This document shows positions 6,919-8,690 of a stretch of 8,690 bases of DNA, in pieces. The DNA comes from CAZAQS01 sp964486825 (GTDB lineage: Bacteria > Chloroflexota > Anaerolineae > Anaerolineales > UBA4823). The notes under the pieces are model-generated. The model was given only the letters and a program-made list of their open reading frames with translations. It had not been told where the DNA came from and did not search any database. The translations under genes were made by a program, and so were the position numbers. The stretch's first letter is position 1. Every line of letters begins with the position of its first letter. The stretch spans positions 1 through 8,690 of the forward strand of contig CAZAQS010000204.1 of NCBI GenBank assembly GCA_964486825.1, given 5' to 3'.

Positions 6919-7753
6919 AGATATACTCCAAGAAGGCCGGGAAAAAGGCTACGGTGTGCTCAGCCTGTTGGGCGGAAATATCGAAATGGCGCTGGGTATG
7001 ATTCGGGCTGCGGAGGAAATGAGCCATCCTATCATCCTAACCTTCACACAGGAGGTGAACCTGGGAATTCCCTTAGAAGTAGGGATGCCCATGCTGGTGA
7101 ATGCCGCTCAGCGCGCCAACGTGCCAGTGGGTACAATTCTAGACCACGGGTCTGACCTTAATATGGTCATGCGGGCCATCGATTGTGGGACGAAGTCGGT
7201 TATGTTCGATGGGTCCCTACTACCCTACGAGGAGAACATTCTCAGAACGAAGGAAGTGGTAGATTATTCACATCCACGTGGAGTGTGTGTGGAAGCTGAG
7301 CTGGGGTCGATCGCTGGATCAGCAGTTGACCCCGGTTCCACTGGGCCGGAGAGCATCTATACCGATCCCCACGTTGCGGCTGAATTTGTAAAACGGACCG
7401 GCGTGGATTATCTCGCCATTTCCTTTGGCAATGCCCATGGTGTTTACCGGGGCAAGCCTAAGTTAGATTTAGAAAGGGTGAAACAGATCTACCAGGCAGT
7501 AGAAGTGCCCCTGGTAGCACACGGCTCTTCTGGGCTTGAAGACGATTTGTACCCCCAGCTTGTGAAGAGTGGGATTACAAAAGTTTGTTACTACACAGCC
7601 ATGGCACGCGCAGCCTATAAGGATTTGAAGTCCTTCACCGAGCAAGCCAGAATGGATGGCGCCTACCACGACATCATTGCAAGGTCGATGGACTTCTTTT
7701 ATCGGGACACAAAACGTCTTTTGAAACTACTGGGCCCTTACGAAGCCCGGTAA
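6899..7753 (+). CDS. Class II ketose-bisphosphate aldolase family protein (zinc-dependent TIM barrel)
   Basis: From ATG 6899 the protein has 284 residues, close to GatY/KbaY tagatose-bisphosphate aldolases. The zinc site and catalytic acid are intact: Asp82-His83 (LDHGSDL), Glu132/Glu134 (VEAELGSIAG), His180 (SFGNAHGVY) and His208 (VAHGSSGL). SVMFDGS (100-106) and the TKEVV helix also follow the family pattern. These enzymes cleave ketose 1-phosphates or 1,6-bisphosphates into dihydroxyacetone phosphate and an aldehyde. Two substrate-site positions differ. The usual K-x-N-x-x-T strand reads KVCYYT, placing Cys230 where the dihydroxyacetone-phosphate-contacting Asn normally lies. The N-terminal AFN motif is replaced by SLL in GVLSLLGGNIE. 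A changed substrate, rather than loss of function, is inferred because all metal ligands remain. It overlaps the class I aldolase gene by 20 bases. The family is certain; fructose-bisphosphate should not be assumed as substrate. Confidence 0.9.
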   Translation: MALVNCRDILQEGREKGYGVLSLLGGNIEMALGMIRAAEEMSHPIILTFTQEVNLGIPLEVGMPMLVNAAQRANVPVGTILDHGSDLNMVMRAIDCGTKSVMFDGSLLPYEENILRTKEVVDYSHPRGVCVEAELGSIAGSAVDPGSTGPESIYTDPHVAAEFVKRTGVDYLAISFGNAHGVYRGKPKLDLERVKQIYQAVEVPLVAHGSSGLEDDLYPQLVKSGITKVCYYTAMARAAYKDLKSFTEQARMDGAYHDIIARSMDFFYRDTKRLLKLLGPYEAR

Positions 7754-7880
7754 CAGAGCTATTCGGTGAATTGTCGTTTACCCTGCCTGCCTGGGTTAGT
7801 TCAGCACGTATATCTACCAGATATACGACCAGGAGCAGGCGCGGATCAATTCGATCAAGAAATGATAGGGATCATCTACT
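7754..7880 (+). other. 127-base intergenic region, the longest in the window
   Basis: This gap separates the class II aldolase from the final oxidoreductase gene and holds the inverted repeat at 7807-7827. I see no convincing -35/-10 pair (the best, TTGTCG at 7771, has no matching -10) and no U-run terminator. A weak 5-bp pairing, ATGAT (7862-7866) with ATCAT (7871-7875), would place the AGGG ribosome binding site of the next gene in a four-base loop. The gap may carry an internal promoter that I cannot identify. Confidence 0.5.
7807..7827. repeat. Perfect 9-bp inverted repeat (candidate operator or small hairpin)
   Basis: CGTATATCT (7807-7815) and AGATATACG (7819-7827) are exact reverse complements around a 3-base centre, ACC. 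The 21-base symmetric site lies 53 bases before the next start codon. Its AT-rich arms, short spacer and lack of a following T-run resemble a dimeric regulator operator more than a terminator, although a three-base-loop hairpin in RNA is possible. No copy of it was noticed elsewhere in the window. Confidence 0.6.
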
Positions 7881-8690
7881 ATGGAACTATACCATCGTCT
7901 ACGCCAGTTAGAAGCAGAAGGTAAGCAGGTCCGGGTCGGTCTTGTCGGCTGCGGGCAGATGGGCTCCGGCCTGGCGCACGTTCTTTCAAGAACCCCCGGA
8001 ATGTACTCAGCCGCCATCTCGGATATCGATGTTCAACGTCCCTTGAACGTACTAAAAGAGATCGGCTTGCCTGAGACGGAGATCTGCATTGCCAACAACG
8101 TTGGCGAGGCCGAGGACGGTCTACGCCGGGGCAAGTACATTGTCACAGAAGACGCCTTACTGCTGCCCCAGCTCCCCAGTTTGCACACCATTGTTGAGGC
8201 CACCGGCGACACCGAGATCGGAGCTCGCATCGCATGGAGCAGTATCCTGAATAAGAAGAACATCATCATGCTTAATGTTGAGACGGACGTCACGGTTGGT
8301 TACATCCTGAACCGGATGGCGCACCAGGCCGGCTCGGTCTACACAGTTGCTTCCGGTGACGAGCCAGCCGTATGCAAGATGCTGTATGACTTTGCTTGCA
8401 GTCTTGGCTTTGAGGTTGTCTGCCTTGGGAAGGGCAAGAACAATATCATCGATTATTCAGCCACACCAGAATCTTGCTCCGAAGAGGCAGCCAGCAAGAA
8501 CATGAACCCAAAAATGCTGGCTTCTTTTAAAGACGGCACAAAGACGATGGTTGAAATGGCAGCCGTTTCGAACGCTACCGGTTTGGTACCGGACGTCCCC
8601 GGCATGCACGGGCCAAAGGTGGAGCTCCCCGATCTGGCACGCGTTTTCATACCTGCCGATCAGGGAGGCATCCTCAACCGCAAAGGCTGC
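7881..8690 (+). CDS. NAD(P)-dependent oxidoreductase, homoserine-dehydrogenase-like (SAF-domain family), 3' truncated
   Basis: The frame is open from ATG 7881 to the last base, giving 270 residues of a protein that in its family is usually about 420-450 long. An N-terminal Rossmann fold has GCGQMG (23-28: G-x-G-x-x-G) and ends its second strand in ISDID, with Asp48 favouring NAD. Later blocks, ASGDEPAV (157-164), LGKGKNN (182-188), ATPES (194-198), FKDGTKTMVEMAAVSNATGL (216-235) and GMHGP (241-245), are the pattern I recognise from predicted homoserine dehydrogenases with a C-terminal SAF domain (COG4091). The SAF part would lie beyond the window. AGGG at 7867-7870 precedes the ATG by ten bases, and an in-frame stop at 7866-7868 rules out a longer start. 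The family is common in catabolic operons for unusual sugars and branched compounds, and its substrates are mostly uncertain, so a true homoserine role is not assumed. It may be transcribed with the upstream genes or from the 127-base gap. Confidence 0.82.
   Translation, partial: MELYHRLRQLEAEGKQVRVGLVGCGQMGSGLAHVLSRTPGMYSAAISDIDVQRPLNVLKEIGLPETEICIANNVGEAEDGLRRGKYIVTEDALLLPQLPSLHTIVEATGDTEIGARIAWSSILNKKNIIMLNVETDVTVGYILNRMAHQAGSVYTVASGDEPAVCKMLYDFACSLGFEVVCLGKGKNNIIDYSATPESCSEEAASKNMNPKMLASFKDGTKTMVEMAAVSNATGLVPDVPGMHGPKVELPDLARVFIPADQGGILNRKGC

Overview
The window is one accessory catabolic operon read entirely on the + strand. It holds nine genes, two of them cut by the window edges. Base composition is near balanced, Shine-Dalgarno sites are strong (GGAGG, AGGAGG), and the gene mix combines a carbohydrate ABC importer of the CUT1 (MalFG-like) type, a DhnA-type aldolase, a class II aldolase and a homoserine-dehydrogenase-like oxidoreductase. 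Together with a divergent GroEL paralogue, this suggests a free-living bacterium, plausibly a Chloroflexota (Anaerolineae-like) lineage. That assignment is inference from gene flavour; the window has no rRNA or other phylogenetic marker.

Layout. Positions 1-138 are the last 45 codons of what is probably the sugar-binding lipoprotein. An intercistronic stem-loop (159-200) follows, then the two membrane subunits of the importer (221-1174 and 1192-2316). The second subunit has an unusually large extracytoplasmic loop. No ATPase subunit is present in the window. Next comes the surprise: a full-length but strongly divergent chaperonin-60 (2360-4012), with no GroES partner nearby. It is followed by a zinc-type medium-chain dehydrogenase (4099-5112), a TIM-barrel sugar isomerase/epimerase (5150-6049), a class I DhnA-type Schiff-base aldolase (6094-6918) and a class II zinc aldolase (6899-7753, overlapping its neighbour by 20 bases). 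A 127-base gap with a 9-bp perfect inverted repeat follows. The last gene is a homoserine-dehydrogenase-like NAD(P) oxidoreductase (7881 onward, cut by the window end).

How it fits together. The importer would bring in an unphosphorylated sugar, polyol or sugar acid. The dehydrogenases and the isomerase would convert it to a ketose-type intermediate, and the aldolases would split that into three-carbon or two-carbon units. No sugar kinase is visible, although these aldolase families normally act on phosphorylated substrates, so a kinase probably lies outside the window. The substrate cannot be named from sequence.

The most interesting point is the chaperonin embedded between transporter and enzymes. 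Its fold signature is clear, but the ATPase aspartate equivalent to GroEL Asp398 is replaced by arginine, a P-loop-like threonine is alanine, the Asp52 region is rearranged, and the Gly-Gly-Met tail is absent. The three central enzymes it travels with are all TIM barrels, the fold class enriched among obligate GroEL clients. A dedicated, non-canonical chaperonin or chaperonin-derived scaffold for this pathway is therefore a testable hypothesis.
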